The notes beneath the pieces are model-generated. The model did not search any database. It saw only the letters and a program-made list of their open reading frames with translations, and was not told the DNA's origin. Positions 34,619 to 42,749 of a DNA stretch of 64,000 nucleotides are shown piece after piece. The DNA is from Mycobacterium sp. IS-1742 (GTDB lineage Bacteria > Actinomycetota > Actinomycetes > Mycobacteriales > Mycobacteriaceae): contig NZ_LQIV01000012.1 of the NCBI RefSeq assembly GCF_001500125.1, forward strand, positions 248,001 through 312,000. Direction: 5' to 3'. Made by a program: the position numbers and the translations under genes. The number at the start of each line of letters is the position of its first letter. Position 1 is the stretch's first letter.

Positions 34619-36340
34619 TGTGTGTCGAGCAGCGACTGGGGAATGTCCACCATGCGGGACCGCACGTATTCCCCGAGCCCCTTGGCCTGTGCGTCCAGCC
34701 GGGTCGAGGAGGCCACCCCGTCACCGAGCAAGCCGTGCACCACCACGTTGAGGGCGCGCAGGTTCGGCAGTTCGAAGCGCTCCATGGGCAGGTGCGCCGT
34801 CTCCGGCCCGAGCAGAGTGCGCAGCCGCTCGACGCTGAGGTAGTCACGCGCCCACGCGTACCCAGGGTCATCCCGTGCCCACAGGCCGAGGTTAGCGTTG
34901 CCGCCCTTGTCTCCGGACCGCGCGCCGAGTACCGACCCGAGCGGCGCGCGACGTGTCGGCCCGGACGGCACTGGCAGCTTCGCGAGCGCGGCGATCCTAG
35001 CCGGCGGGACGGCACCGGTCGGCGGGTCGGGGATCTCGTGCCGTGTGCCGTCGGCGTCGACGAGTACGTGCGTGAGGGCCGACCGCGCTACGTAGGCCGG
35101 CCGGTAGACGCCGAAGGCGGTCTCCGAGGACGGTGGCGTGGTGGTGTGGAAGCCGGCGAAACCAGCCAGGGCGATCTCCATGACCCCCCCCGGAGAAGGC
35201 TCGGCCCACCTTGCGCGGGTCGGCGTCCTTCACCGTCACACGCAGGTGCGCGCAGGCTTGCTCGTTCGTCGGTGCGTCGGAGACGTCGAAACGCAACAGC
35301 CTCACGTCGACTTCGTCGAAGGCGTCGCGTCCGCCGAGAACGTCGAAGAGCTGCTGTTCGGCGAAAGCCGCCTTGGCCCCGATGTCGAGGCCGGTGAGCA
35401 CCATGGTCATTGTGTTACGGAAGCCGCCCACCTCATTCAACGCCACCTTCAACGTGTCCGGCGGCGGACTGCCTTTCGTACCGCTGATCGCGACGCGGTG
35501 CTCACCCTGTTGAGCCAGCCGGATGGTGTCGAAGTGGGCGACGACGTCGGGGCCGAGGTAGGCAGGTTCAGCGGTCTCGTAGAGCAGCTGGGCGGTGACC
35601 GTGCCGACTGAGACCAGTCCCCCGGTGCCGGGATGCTTCGTGATCACCGAAGAGCCGTCCTCGGCGACCTCGGCGATCGGAAACCCCGGGTAGCGGCGGT
35701 CCGTGATCTCGTCCAGGAACGCGTAGTTGCCGCCCGTCGCCTGAGGGCCGCACTCGATCACGTGCCCGGCGACGACCGCGCCCGCGAGCCGATCCCAGTC
35801 GGCGGGTGCCCAGGCGTGCCACCAGGCGGCTGGACCGACGACCAGGGATGCGTCGGTGACCCGGCCGGTCACGACGACGTCGGCGCCCGAACGCAGCGCC
35901 TCGGTGATGCCCCAGGCGCCGAGGTACGCGTTGGCCGATACCGGTTTGATGTCGCCGACGGGCGGCGTGATTGCGTGGAGGTCGCCACGTAGGTCGTCGC
36001 CCTCGACGTGAGCGACGCGCGCGGTGAGGCCGAGACGGGCGGACAGCTCGCGCAACGCGGCGGCCAAGCCGGCGGGATTCAGCCCGCCCGCGTTCGCGAC
36101 GACCTTGATGCCATGATCGAGACAGGTGCCCAGCACCTGTTCCATTTGGGTGAGGAAAGTCCGCGCGTACCCGCCGGACGGGTCTTTGGCCTGGGCCTTG
36201 GCCAGGATGAGCATGGTCAGCTCGGCCAGATAGTCACCGCACAGGACGTCGATCGGTCCGCCCTCGACCATCTCGCGGGCTGCGGCGATGCGGTCGCCGT
36301 AAAAGCCGGAGCAGTTGCCGATGCGGACCGGGACGCTCAC
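34615..36340 (-). pseudogene. atuA: atuA (acyclic terpene utilisation protein), frameshifted as read
   Basis: The frame from GTG 36340 encodes the AtuA family core (VRIGNCSGFYGDRIAAA, LCGDYLAELTM, ANAGGLNPAGLA, GRVTDASLVVG, ECGPQATGGNY). At a run of eight Gs (complement of 35184-35191) it shifts out of frame. The proper continuation, MEIALAGFAGFHTTTPPSS onward through GARSGDKGGNAN to stop 34615, lies in the next frame. With seven Gs the gene would give 574 residues, a normal AtuA length. The GTG overlaps the stop of the upstream gene (GTGA). AtuA is needed for citronellol/geraniol use in Pseudomonas, though its exact reaction is unclear. The defect may be a sequencing error, slippage site or real inactivation. 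Confidence 0.82.
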
Positions 36341-37149
36341 CGCTGACGCCCTGCAAACTGGCCCGCCACGCGCCCGCCGCCAGGGGGCCCCGCGAAGGCC
36401 TGGGCGATCGCGAGCCACTGGTCGGCCAGCGGGCCGTCGGCGACCAAAGCGGTGTCGTCGCGGTGGCGGCGTTGGGTGACCAACAGGCAAAAGTCGAGCG
36501 CCGGCCCGCTCACGCGGTTGGCCGCGTCGGCTGGCCCCCACGTCCAGACGCTGCCGTCCGGAGCGGTCAGCTCAACGCGTACCGGGTCCGCGGGCAGGTC
36601 CAGACCGTTGGCCAGGTAGCTGAACGCGCGTGCACCCACCCCGATGTGGGCCACGTGACGCAGCCGTGCCGTGGCCTCGCGGGTCGCGCCGAGCGCGTCG
36701 ACGACGTCCTGGCCGTGCGCCCAGGTCTCCATGAGTCGCGCTGTCAGCGACGAGACCGCGCTCATCGGCGGCCCGAACCACGGCAGGCGGGTCGCCGGGT
36801 CAATGTCCGCGAACGCCGCAACGAGGGCGGCACGCGACGTGTCGAACCACGCGAGCAGGTCGGCAGCCGGCATTTGACGGTAGCGCTCGGCGATGACGTC
36901 GGGTGAGATGGCTCCGTCGGCCATCATCGGCAGGTAGTCGCTGCTGAACCCGTCGGGGTCGGTGGCCGAGCGCACCGCGACGTCGTCGAAGAACGCCAGA
37001 TGGCTGATCTGGTCGCGGATCGTCCAGCCCACGGCCGGAGTCGGCGCGTCCCAGCCGCGCGGACCTTCGGTCAGCGGCGCGACCAATCCGCGTAGGGCTG
37101 CCGTCTCCGCTTCGATGTCGGTGATAACCGACTGCATGCTCACCGCCAT
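36337..37149 (-). CDS. DinB-like mycothiol-dependent maleylpyruvate isomerase family protein (TIGR03084-like)
   Basis: A 270-residue protein of the DinB/mycothiol maleylpyruvate isomerase superfamily. Metal-ligand candidates are His in RDQISHLAFFDD and the pair in METWAHGQDVVDAL; the C-terminal part is the small alpha/beta domain of this group. It may use mycothiol as cofactor for an isomerisation or hydrolysis. GGAAGGG precedes ATG 37149. It sits between the hydratase (one base after its stop) and atuA (GTGA overlap), so all three are made together. I cannot assign the reaction. Confidence 0.75.
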   Translation of the reverse strand: MAVSMQSVITDIEAETAALRGLVAPLTEGPRGWDAPTPAVGWTIRDQISHLAFFDDVAVRSATDPDGFSSDYLPMMADGAISPDVIAERYRQMPAADLLAWFDTSRAALVAAFADIDPATRLPWFGPPMSAVSSLTARLMETWAHGQDVVDALGATREATARLRHVAHIGVGARAFSYLANGLDLPADPVRVELTAPDGSVWTWGPADAANRVSGPALDFCLLVTQRRHRDDTALVADGPLADQWLAIAQAFAGPPGGGRVAGQFAGRQR

Positions 37150-37150
37150 G

Positions 37151-37918
37151 TCAGTGTCCCTTCCACTGCGGCGCGCGCTTCTCGCGGAACGCCGCCGGGC
37201 CTTCCTGCGCGTCGTCGCTCAGATAGACCGGCTCCCATATCTCGTCGGCCAGGTCGTACGCGGCGGCGAGGTGGTGCTGCGCCGAGAGGTACACGGTGCG
37301 CTTGGACGCGAGCACGGACAGCGGTGCGTTCGCGGCGATGCTGAGCGCCAACTGCTGGGTACGCTCGCGTAACTGATCGGCCGGCACCACCTCATTGACC
37401 AAGCCGACCTGGTGGGCGCGCGCGGCGGTGATCGGGTCGCCGGTCAGCAGGATTTGCATGGCAACGCGCGGGGGCACCAGCCACGACAGGGGTGTCGCCC
37501 ACGGCGAACCGCGGCCGACCTTGACCTCGCTGACGGCGAAGGTCGCGTGTTCGGCGGCCACGACCAGGTCGCACTGCTGCGCGAGCAGGAAGCCCCCGGC
37601 GAACGCGACACCGTTGACGGCCGCGATCGTCGGCTTCGCGACATCGATGTTGCGGCCGAACTGCGGAGCGAAGTCCTTCGGGGGCACCTTGAGCGCGTTC
37701 TGCGCCATCTCCTTCAAGTCCCCGCCGGCGCAGAACGCCTTATCGCCCACGCCGGTGAGGACGAGCACCTTCGCCGCGTCGTCGTCATTGAAGCGGAGTA
37801 CCGCGTCGATAAGCCCCGTGCGCACAGCGTTGTTCAGCGCGTTGCGCGCCTCGGGCCGGTTGATCGTCAGCCAGGCCACGCTGTCGACGACCTCGTAGCG
37901 AATCGGTTGCTCGGCCAC
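37151..37918 (-). CDS. Enoyl-CoA hydratase/isomerase family protein
   Basis: A 255-residue crotonase: the oxyanion motifs CAGGDLKEMAQN and NGVAFAGGFLLAQQCDLVVA are clear. The usual second catalytic Glu region reads FAVSEVKVGRG. GTG 37918 follows GGAGG; the open frame extends to 38077 without domain content. By context it may hydrate the carboxylated enoyl-CoA, as AtuE (isohexenylglutaconyl-CoA hydratase) or LiuC do. It is separated by 43 bases from the overlapping hot-dog gene set upstream. Confidence 0.88.
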   Translation of the reverse strand: MAEQPIRYEVVDSVAWLTINRPEARNALNNAVRTGLIDAVLRFNDDDAAKVLVLTGVGDKAFCAGGDLKEMAQNALKVPPKDFAPQFGRNIDVAKPTIAAVNGVAFAGGFLLAQQCDLVVAAEHATFAVSEVKVGRGSPWATPLSWLVPPRVAMQILLTGDPITAARAHQVGLVNEVVPADQLRERTQQLALSIAANAPLSVLASKRTVYLSAQHHLAAAYDLADEIWEPVYLSDDAQEGPAAFREKRAPQWKGH

Positions 37919-37961
37919 CGAGCCTCCGTCCCTCACCGTCGTCTCGCATGTGAGTGGCAGT

Positions 37962-38432
37962 TCACCCCGGCACCTCGACAAACGGGTCGGCCAGCTCAAC
38001 GGTGGCTTCACTCGGCACGCACGGACCATCTTCGCTCGAGACGAGCAACTCGAGGTCGACGAGGCGCCGTCCGCCATCGTCGCGTTTGGCCACGACCTTG
38101 CCGCTCAGGGTCGCGGTCTGGCCCGGGTAGATCGACCGGATCATTGAGATTCTGCGGCGCCGGATGAGCGCGTCGGGTCCGGCCCATTCGTTGAGGCCGC
38201 GGTCGATGAAGCCATGGAAGAAGAGGGTTGACAGGTAGATTGTGCGCTGGCCCTGGCTGCGCGCGTAGTCGGGGTCGTGGTGACCGGGGAACCAGTCCCA
38301 TGTCGAAGCCGCGTTCATGCAGATGCGCTTGTAGCTGATCTCGATCGAGACGGGCGTCAGGGTGTCGCCGACGGCGATGTCCTCGAACCGCACGGGGAAG
38401 CGGACCATGCTGTGCTCGGTGGATCCGTTCAT
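37962..38432 (-). CDS. MaoC-like hot-dog protein (pair 2, short partner)
   Basis: A 156-residue hot-dog fold protein resembling the MaoC hydratase group: FEDIAVGDTL at the front, STWDWFPGHHDPDYARSQG with the hydratase Asp/His region, then LFFHGFIDRGLNEWAG and beta strands. Its ATG overlaps the stop of the FAS1-like partner (ATGA), suggesting a heterodimer like HadA/HadB. Likely hydrates an enoyl-CoA or binds one as non-catalytic subunit. Substrate unknown. Confidence 0.75.
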   Translation of the reverse strand: MNGSTEHSMVRFPVRFEDIAVGDTLTPVSIEISYKRICMNAASTWDWFPGHHDPDYARSQGQRTIYLSTLFFHGFIDRGLNEWAGPDALIRRRRISMIRSIYPGQTATLSGKVVAKRDDGGRRLVDLELLVSSEDGPCVPSEATVELADPFVEVPG

Positions 38433-38956
38433 GATGCGCCTTCACTATCGGCGGTGTCGTATCGGAAGAGCACGTTGGTGTTGCGGCCGATGACCTCACC
38501 GTGCTGGTCGGAGAACGTACTCACCGTGGTGATGAACACGCCGGTGCCCACCCGCGTCGTCTTCGGCTCGGAGATCGAGGCGATCTCCTCCACGATCGAC
38601 ACGTGATCGCCTACCCGGGGCCGGCGTTCGAACTCCGTCGTCGTCGAGGCGTTGATGATGTGGTGGCCCGGCAACGGGACGCTGAGCGCGAACATCATGT
38701 CGGCACGCGCTAGGTACCCGGGCACCCACTGCGGCGCGAAGCCGAGGCTCATCAGCAGCCCGGGCGGGCAGTCCTCACCCTCCCAGTAACGGGGGTTCGC
38801 GTCCTCGACGAGCGAGCAGTAGTACAACACCATCGAGCGGTCGATCGGGAACCACGCACGCCGCGGTTCGGAGCGATGACCGACCCACGCCCGGCCTTCG
38901 TCGAAGGTCCCGAATGTCATCCCGAGGCCGGTGACGTCGCTCGTTGGCGCGCTCAC
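38429..38956 (-). CDS. FAS1-type dehydratase/MaoC N-domain protein (pair 2)
   Basis: A 175-residue hot-dog protein of the MaoC-dehydratase N-terminal group: FPIDRSMVLYYCSLVEDANPRYWEGE and later FERRPRVGDHVSIVEEIASI. Catalytic His appears absent in the usual place, as is typical of the partner subunit. The gene overlaps both neighbours by four bases, at each end. It is one of four hot-dog genes in tandem. Confidence 0.72.
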   Translation of the reverse strand: MSAPTSDVTGLGMTFGTFDEGRAWVGHRSEPRRAWFPIDRSMVLYYCSLVEDANPRYWEGEDCPPGLLMSLGFAPQWVPGYLARADMMFALSVPLPGHHIINASTTTEFERRPRVGDHVSIVEEIASISEPKTTRVGTGVFITTVSTFSDQHGEVIGRNTNVLFRYDTADSEGAS

Positions 38957-39378
38957 CGGGCCACCTGCACGACGGCGCTCCCCTTTATCGCGGGTTCGCC
39001 GGACTGGCGCGTGACCACGAGTTCGAGGTCTGCCACCTGCTGCCCTCCGGCCTCGCGCACGCCGGTGACCCTGCCGCCGAAGCTGAGCAGGTCACCGGGC
39101 CATACCTGACCGGTGAACCGGATGCGGAACGAGCGGATGTTGGCCAGCCCCACCCAGGCGGTCAGCCGCTGGGCGAGCACACCGCCGTGCAGCAGTCCCA
39201 TACCGAACACACCGGGCATGCCGGCCGCGCGGGCGAACTCCTCGTCATGGTGGATCGGGTTGAAGTCGCCGCCGGACCCGGCGTAGCGGACGATGTGCGA
39301 GCGCGTCAGCGGGCCGAACTGTGAGCTCGGCATCTCGTCGCCGGCGGCCAACGCCACCGGCGCGGGGGATGTCGTCAT
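38953..39378 (-). CDS. MaoC-like (R)-hydratase-type hot-dog protein (pair 1)
   Basis: A 141-residue MaoC protein with the hydratase signature YAGSGGDFNPIHHDEEFARAAG (Asp and His of the active site) and GMGLLHGGVLAQRLTAW. This is the form that usually hydrates trans-2-enoyl-CoA. ATG 39378 overlaps the upstream stop (ATGA); the extra upstream frame to 39579 lies within the partner gene. Confidence 0.82.
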   Translation of the reverse strand: MTTSPAPVALAAGDEMPSSQFGPLTRSHIVRYAGSGGDFNPIHHDEEFARAAGMPGVFGMGLLHGGVLAQRLTAWVGLANIRSFRIRFTGQVWPGDLLSFGGRVTGVREAGGQQVADLELVVTRQSGEPAIKGSAVVQVAR

Positions 39379-39833
39379 TGGGTGGAGCCTCCGGTTTCGA
39401 TCAAGACGTCGGTCTGGCGCACGACGAGTTCGTCGCGCTGGTTGGTGAAGTCGGTCTCGATCGTCACGATTGTCATGGTGCCGCCGCGCTTGCCCTCGCG
39501 GCTGGTCACGTTCGACACCCGACGCGTCTCGGTGAGCTCGTCGCCGACGACCACCGGCGCGAAATACTCCCAGCCGCACTCACCGTGCAGTACGCGTCGC
39601 AGGTCGAGCCCGAGGGCGCCGAACATGTCGTCGTCGGCGCGCCAGTGAGCCGAGGAGACGACGAAGGTCGGCGGAGCGGGGATCGCGCCGAAGCCGGCGG
39701 CGCGGGCCGCTGCGGCGTCCTGGTAGATCGGGTCGTGGTCGTCGAGGGACAGCGCGAACTCGCGCACTTTGGACCGGTCGACGGGAAATGTGGTGCTCCC
39801 GAGTTGCGTCCCGATGAGCGATGCGTCAGCCAC
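39375..39833 (-). CDS. FAS1-type dehydratase/MaoC N-domain protein (pair 1)
   Basis: A 152-residue hot-dog protein: FPVDRSKVREFALSLDDHDPIYQD, then HGECGWEYFAPVVVGDELTETRRV, typical of the FAS1-like dehydratase N-domain. GTG 39833 overlaps the upstream stop by eight bases (GTGGCTGA) and has GGAAAGG before it. With the following MaoC gene it probably forms an HadAB-like heterodimeric enoyl-CoA hydratase. Confidence 0.78.
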   Translation of the reverse strand: MADASLIGTQLGSTTFPVDRSKVREFALSLDDHDPIYQDAAAARAAGFGAIPAPPTFVVSSAHWRADDDMFGALGLDLRRVLHGECGWEYFAPVVVGDELTETRRVSNVTSREGKRGGTMTIVTIETDFTNQRDELVVRQTDVLIETGGSTQ

Positions 39834-40869
39834 TCTGGTCACCTTTCCCGCCGGCGAAGGCCGGTGCACAATCGCGAATGAGGCTGCCTAGGTTCTCGGC
39901 GATGCGCTCGGGCGCGAGGCCGATCGAGGGTGAGTAGAGAACGATGTGGTCCAGCACGCCCTCGTAGCGGCGCAGCCCTTCTCGGACCTCGGCGGCGGTG
40001 CCGGCCACCGCCATCGCGTCGATCATGTCGTCGGTGACGGCTGCGAACATGGCCGGCAGGTCACGCCGCGCGAACGCGTCGCGAATCGCCGCCCCCTGCC
40101 TGGCGAAGCCGCTCACATCGAGAACGTGTTCGTAGGTCTTCACCGAGGAGTAGAACGCGATCTGCTGCGCGGCCTCACGGCGTGCGATCTGTGGGTCGTC
40201 GTGCACCGCGCAGATGACCATCGAGACGATCTCAATGTCGGCGGGATCGCGTCCGGCCCGCTCCGCACCGCGCACGACGGCTGGGCGGGCGACCTCCTCG
40301 ACGTAGGTCGTGGTGAATAGCGGATGACCGGCCAACCCGTCGGCGACGCGCCCTGCCACCTCGCACATCCGCGGACGCACGCCCGCGGTGATGATCGGGA
40401 TGGCCCGCTGCGGCGGCGCGACGTCGCCGGTCGGGACGAGATTCATCCGATAGAAGCGACCCTCATGGCGCACGGGGCCCTCGTGCAGGTTCCAGATCCG
40501 ACGCACGAGCGGGACCAGCTCCTCCATGCGCAGAGCGGGAGCGGAGGTGTCCTCCACGCCGTGCCAGTCGCTCATCATGCGGCGTGTGCCGTTGCCGAGC
40601 CCGAGCACGACGCGCCCGCCTGAAAGCTCGTCGAGGTCACGCGCCTCGGTGGCGAGCACGAGCGGGCTGCGCCCGACGCCATACAGGATCGACGACCCGA
40701 TGCGGCAGCGCTTTGTGCGCGCGGCCATCGCGGCCATCGAGATCGAGCCGGAGCGCGAGTAGAACTCCGAGGCCCAGGCGGCGTCGAAGCCGGCGAGGTC
40801 GGTAGCCTCGGCGGTCTCGACAAGGGTGGCCAAGTCCGCGCCGAGCACCGAGACCCCGTACGTGCTCAC
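39826..40869 (-). CDS. LLM-class (F420-dependent-type) oxidoreductase
   Basis: A 347-residue luciferase-like TIM-barrel protein: GFDAAWASEFYSRSGSISMAA, IGSSILYGVGRSPLVLA, DLDELSGGRVVLGLGNGT and later PIITAGVRPRMCEVAGRVADG. In mycobacteria most such enzymes use F420 for hydride transfer, often on alkenes, alcohols or ketones (family knowledge; cofactor not proven by sequence). ATG 40869 overlaps the DUF35 gene stop. It could reduce or oxidise the isoprenoid double bonds or a keto intermediate in the pathway. Confidence 0.87.
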   Translation of the reverse strand: MSTYGVSVLGADLATLVETAEATDLAGFDAAWASEFYSRSGSISMAAMAARTKRCRIGSSILYGVGRSPLVLATEARDLDELSGGRVVLGLGNGTRRMMSDWHGVEDTSAPALRMEELVPLVRRIWNLHEGPVRHEGRFYRMNLVPTGDVAPPQRAIPIITAGVRPRMCEVAGRVADGLAGHPLFTTTYVEEVARPAVVRGAERAGRDPADIEIVSMVICAVHDDPQIARREAAQQIAFYSSVKTYEHVLDVSGFARQGAAIRDAFARRDLPAMFAAVTDDMIDAMAVAGTAAEVREGLRRYEGVLDHIVLYSPSIGLAPERIAENLGSLIRDCAPAFAGGKGDQSG

Positions 40870-41303
40870 GACGCCGCCGGCCTGAATCGGACCAGCCCAA
40901 GGTCCTCGTTCACCCGCTCGAACACTGCGCGCACTCTTGCGCCGATCGCAACTTCATCGGGGGCCACGCCCTCGAGACTGGCCAACAACTGCGGCCCCTC
41001 GTCCAGACGAACGAGCACGACGACGTACGGCTCGCTGCGCGGGAACGAGTCCCACGGGGGGCGGTACACCGGCGCGAAACTGACGATCTCACCAGTACCC
41101 GCCGCGGTCTCCCAGGCCAACTCACCGTCATGGCAGACGGGACACACCAGCCGCGGGTAGAGGAACGGGTGGCCGTTCGCGCACCGCTGGAAGACGAGTA
41201 CGCCGCGGGCCGCTGCTGCGAAGTAGGGACGGTTGACATCGGTCAGCGGCGGCAGCGCCTCAGGATCGTGCAGACCGTCGAGGGAACTCGAAGCTGCGGT
41301 CAT
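40866..41303 (-). CDS. DUF35 OB-fold protein with rubredoxin-like zinc ribbon (thiolase partner)
   Basis: A 145-residue protein with the zinc-ribbon knuckles CANGH (41-45) and CPVC (54-57) followed by an OB fold (GEIVSFAPVYRPPW, VVVLVRLDEGPQLLASLEG). DUF35 proteins bind thiolase-like proteins: in cholesterol side-chain breakdown ChsH2's DUF35 partners Ltp2 for retro-aldol cleavage. ATG 41303 overlaps the ancestral thiolase stop (ATGA). As read, the frameshifted thiolase frame runs directly into this gene, producing a fused frame. Confidence 0.85.
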   Translation of the reverse strand: MTAASSSLDGLHDPEALPPLTDVNRPYFAAAARGVLVFQRCANGHPFLYPRLVCPVCHDGELAWETAAGTGEIVSFAPVYRPPWDSFPRSEPYVVVLVRLDEGPQLLASLEGVAPDEVAIGARVRAVFERVNEDLGLVRFRPAAS

Positions 41304-42467
41304 GACGCTCCCTCCATCACCATGCTGACGTGACTGCACAGCATCGAGCCGTAGCTGTGCACGAACGCGGTGTCCGCCCCGAAGACCTGACGGCCCTCGG
41401 CGCGACCGGGACAACTGCCAATAACCCTCGAGGATCTGCGAAATGCCAGAGGAGGTCCCGGTGTGCCCGAACCGGATCAGGCCGCCGTCGGTGTTCACCG
41501 GAAGGTCGCCCCCCGGATCGGCGCGGCCGTCACGGTAGAAATCGCCTGCCCCGCCGGGCTTCACGAAGCCCGCCTCCTCCAGGATCATCGCCGGGTTTGA
41601 GGCGAAGGCGTCGTAGAGCAAGGCGATGTCGATGTCGGCCGGCGCCCGTCCGGAGCGCTCGAAGGCCATCGGACCCGAACGGGCGGCCCCGGTACGACCC
41701 GGGCGGGCCAGCGAGGTCAGAAAACCGTGGGTGTGACCCTCTCCAAACCCGAGCAGGTGTACCGGCCGGTGTTTGCCCGCGCGAGCCCGGCGGGCCGAGC
41801 CCAGCACGAGCGCGCCACCGCCCTCGCAGGGAATCGAGCAGTGGTAGAAGTGGAACGGCCCGGCGATCGGGCGGGACGCCAGCACGTCCTCCACAGTCAG
41901 GCGTTGTGAGCGGTGCGCGATCGCCGCGGGATTCAGCGCGGCCCACCGGTCCTGCGACGCGGTGACCTCGGCGATGTCCGCCTTGCCCTGTCCCGTCTCG
42001 TGCATCCAGGCCTGCGCGATCAAACCGTACAGCGCCGGCACGGAGGGTCCGTAGGGCATCTCGAACGCGTGGTCACACACCAGCGCCATCAGTTCGCGCC
42101 CGCCATCGCGGATCGGTGGAAACTTGCCCGCCGACACGACCAGCACCGTCTCGGCCTCGCCCCGGGCGATGACGTTACTCGCCATGCGCGTCATGGCCAG
42201 ATGGGTCCCGCCGCCAAGCTGACAGGTCATCTGAAGTTTCAGGTTGTGCAGCCCGAGATAGTCCATGAGGTCCTCGGACAGGAAGATCGAACCCTCGTTC
42301 GTCATCGGCCCGGCGCACACGAGACCGTCGACCTCGTCTGGGACCACCCCTGCGTCGGCGAGAGCCGCGACCGCGGCGCGCACATGCAATTCAGTGGAGG
42401 TGTACGGAACGTTTCTTCCTGGAGCGACTTCGGCGGCACCGATGATGGCCGGCTGGTCGTGTGGCAT
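41300..42467 (-). pseudogene. Thiolase-like (Ltp/SCP-x type) protein, single-base frameshift near its end
   Basis: From ATG 42467 (GGAAGGAG upstream) a thiolase-fold lipid-transfer protein reads normally: IIGAAEVAPGR, the Cys region QMTCQLGGGTHLA, IALLYDAFASNP, RFGHTGTSSG. At the base triplet GGG of 41408-41410 one extra base changes the frame. Dropping it restores AEGRQVFGADTAFVHSYG and a stop overlapping the DUF35 ATG, 388 residues in all. As read, the last 40 residues are lost and the frame instead fuses to DUF35 (542-codon ORF 40866-42494). This may be a sequencing error, or a real mutation creating a fusion. Confidence 0.8.
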
Positions 42468-42749
42468 CCGGACTCCTTCCGACCACGCGTTCAACGCCGG
42501 TCCCGACGTGAACGACGGTTAGCATAGCGTGACTAGGGGGTCCGCGTCACCCCCGGCCCGCACCCGCCGCCAGCGCGGTATGGATTCTCTGGATGTCGTT
42601 GCGCCTCTTCCCAAGAGGGTGCTGCGATGACCGAAACCCGCGCCGATCGTGTCGTTTCTCGACGATGTCCAGGTGACAGATGAGGCCGATCGCGAAGCCC
42701 GCTGGTTCCGGTGGACGCCCGGCACGCGCCCGGGCGGAACTTTGCGCGC

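Noticed and set aside
34615..35181. The C-terminal AtuA segment as a separate gene starting at ATG 35181
   Set aside because: The sequence continues the AtuA core domain without a gap, and removal of one G from the run gives one normal-length protein, so a frameshift explains it better than a split gene.
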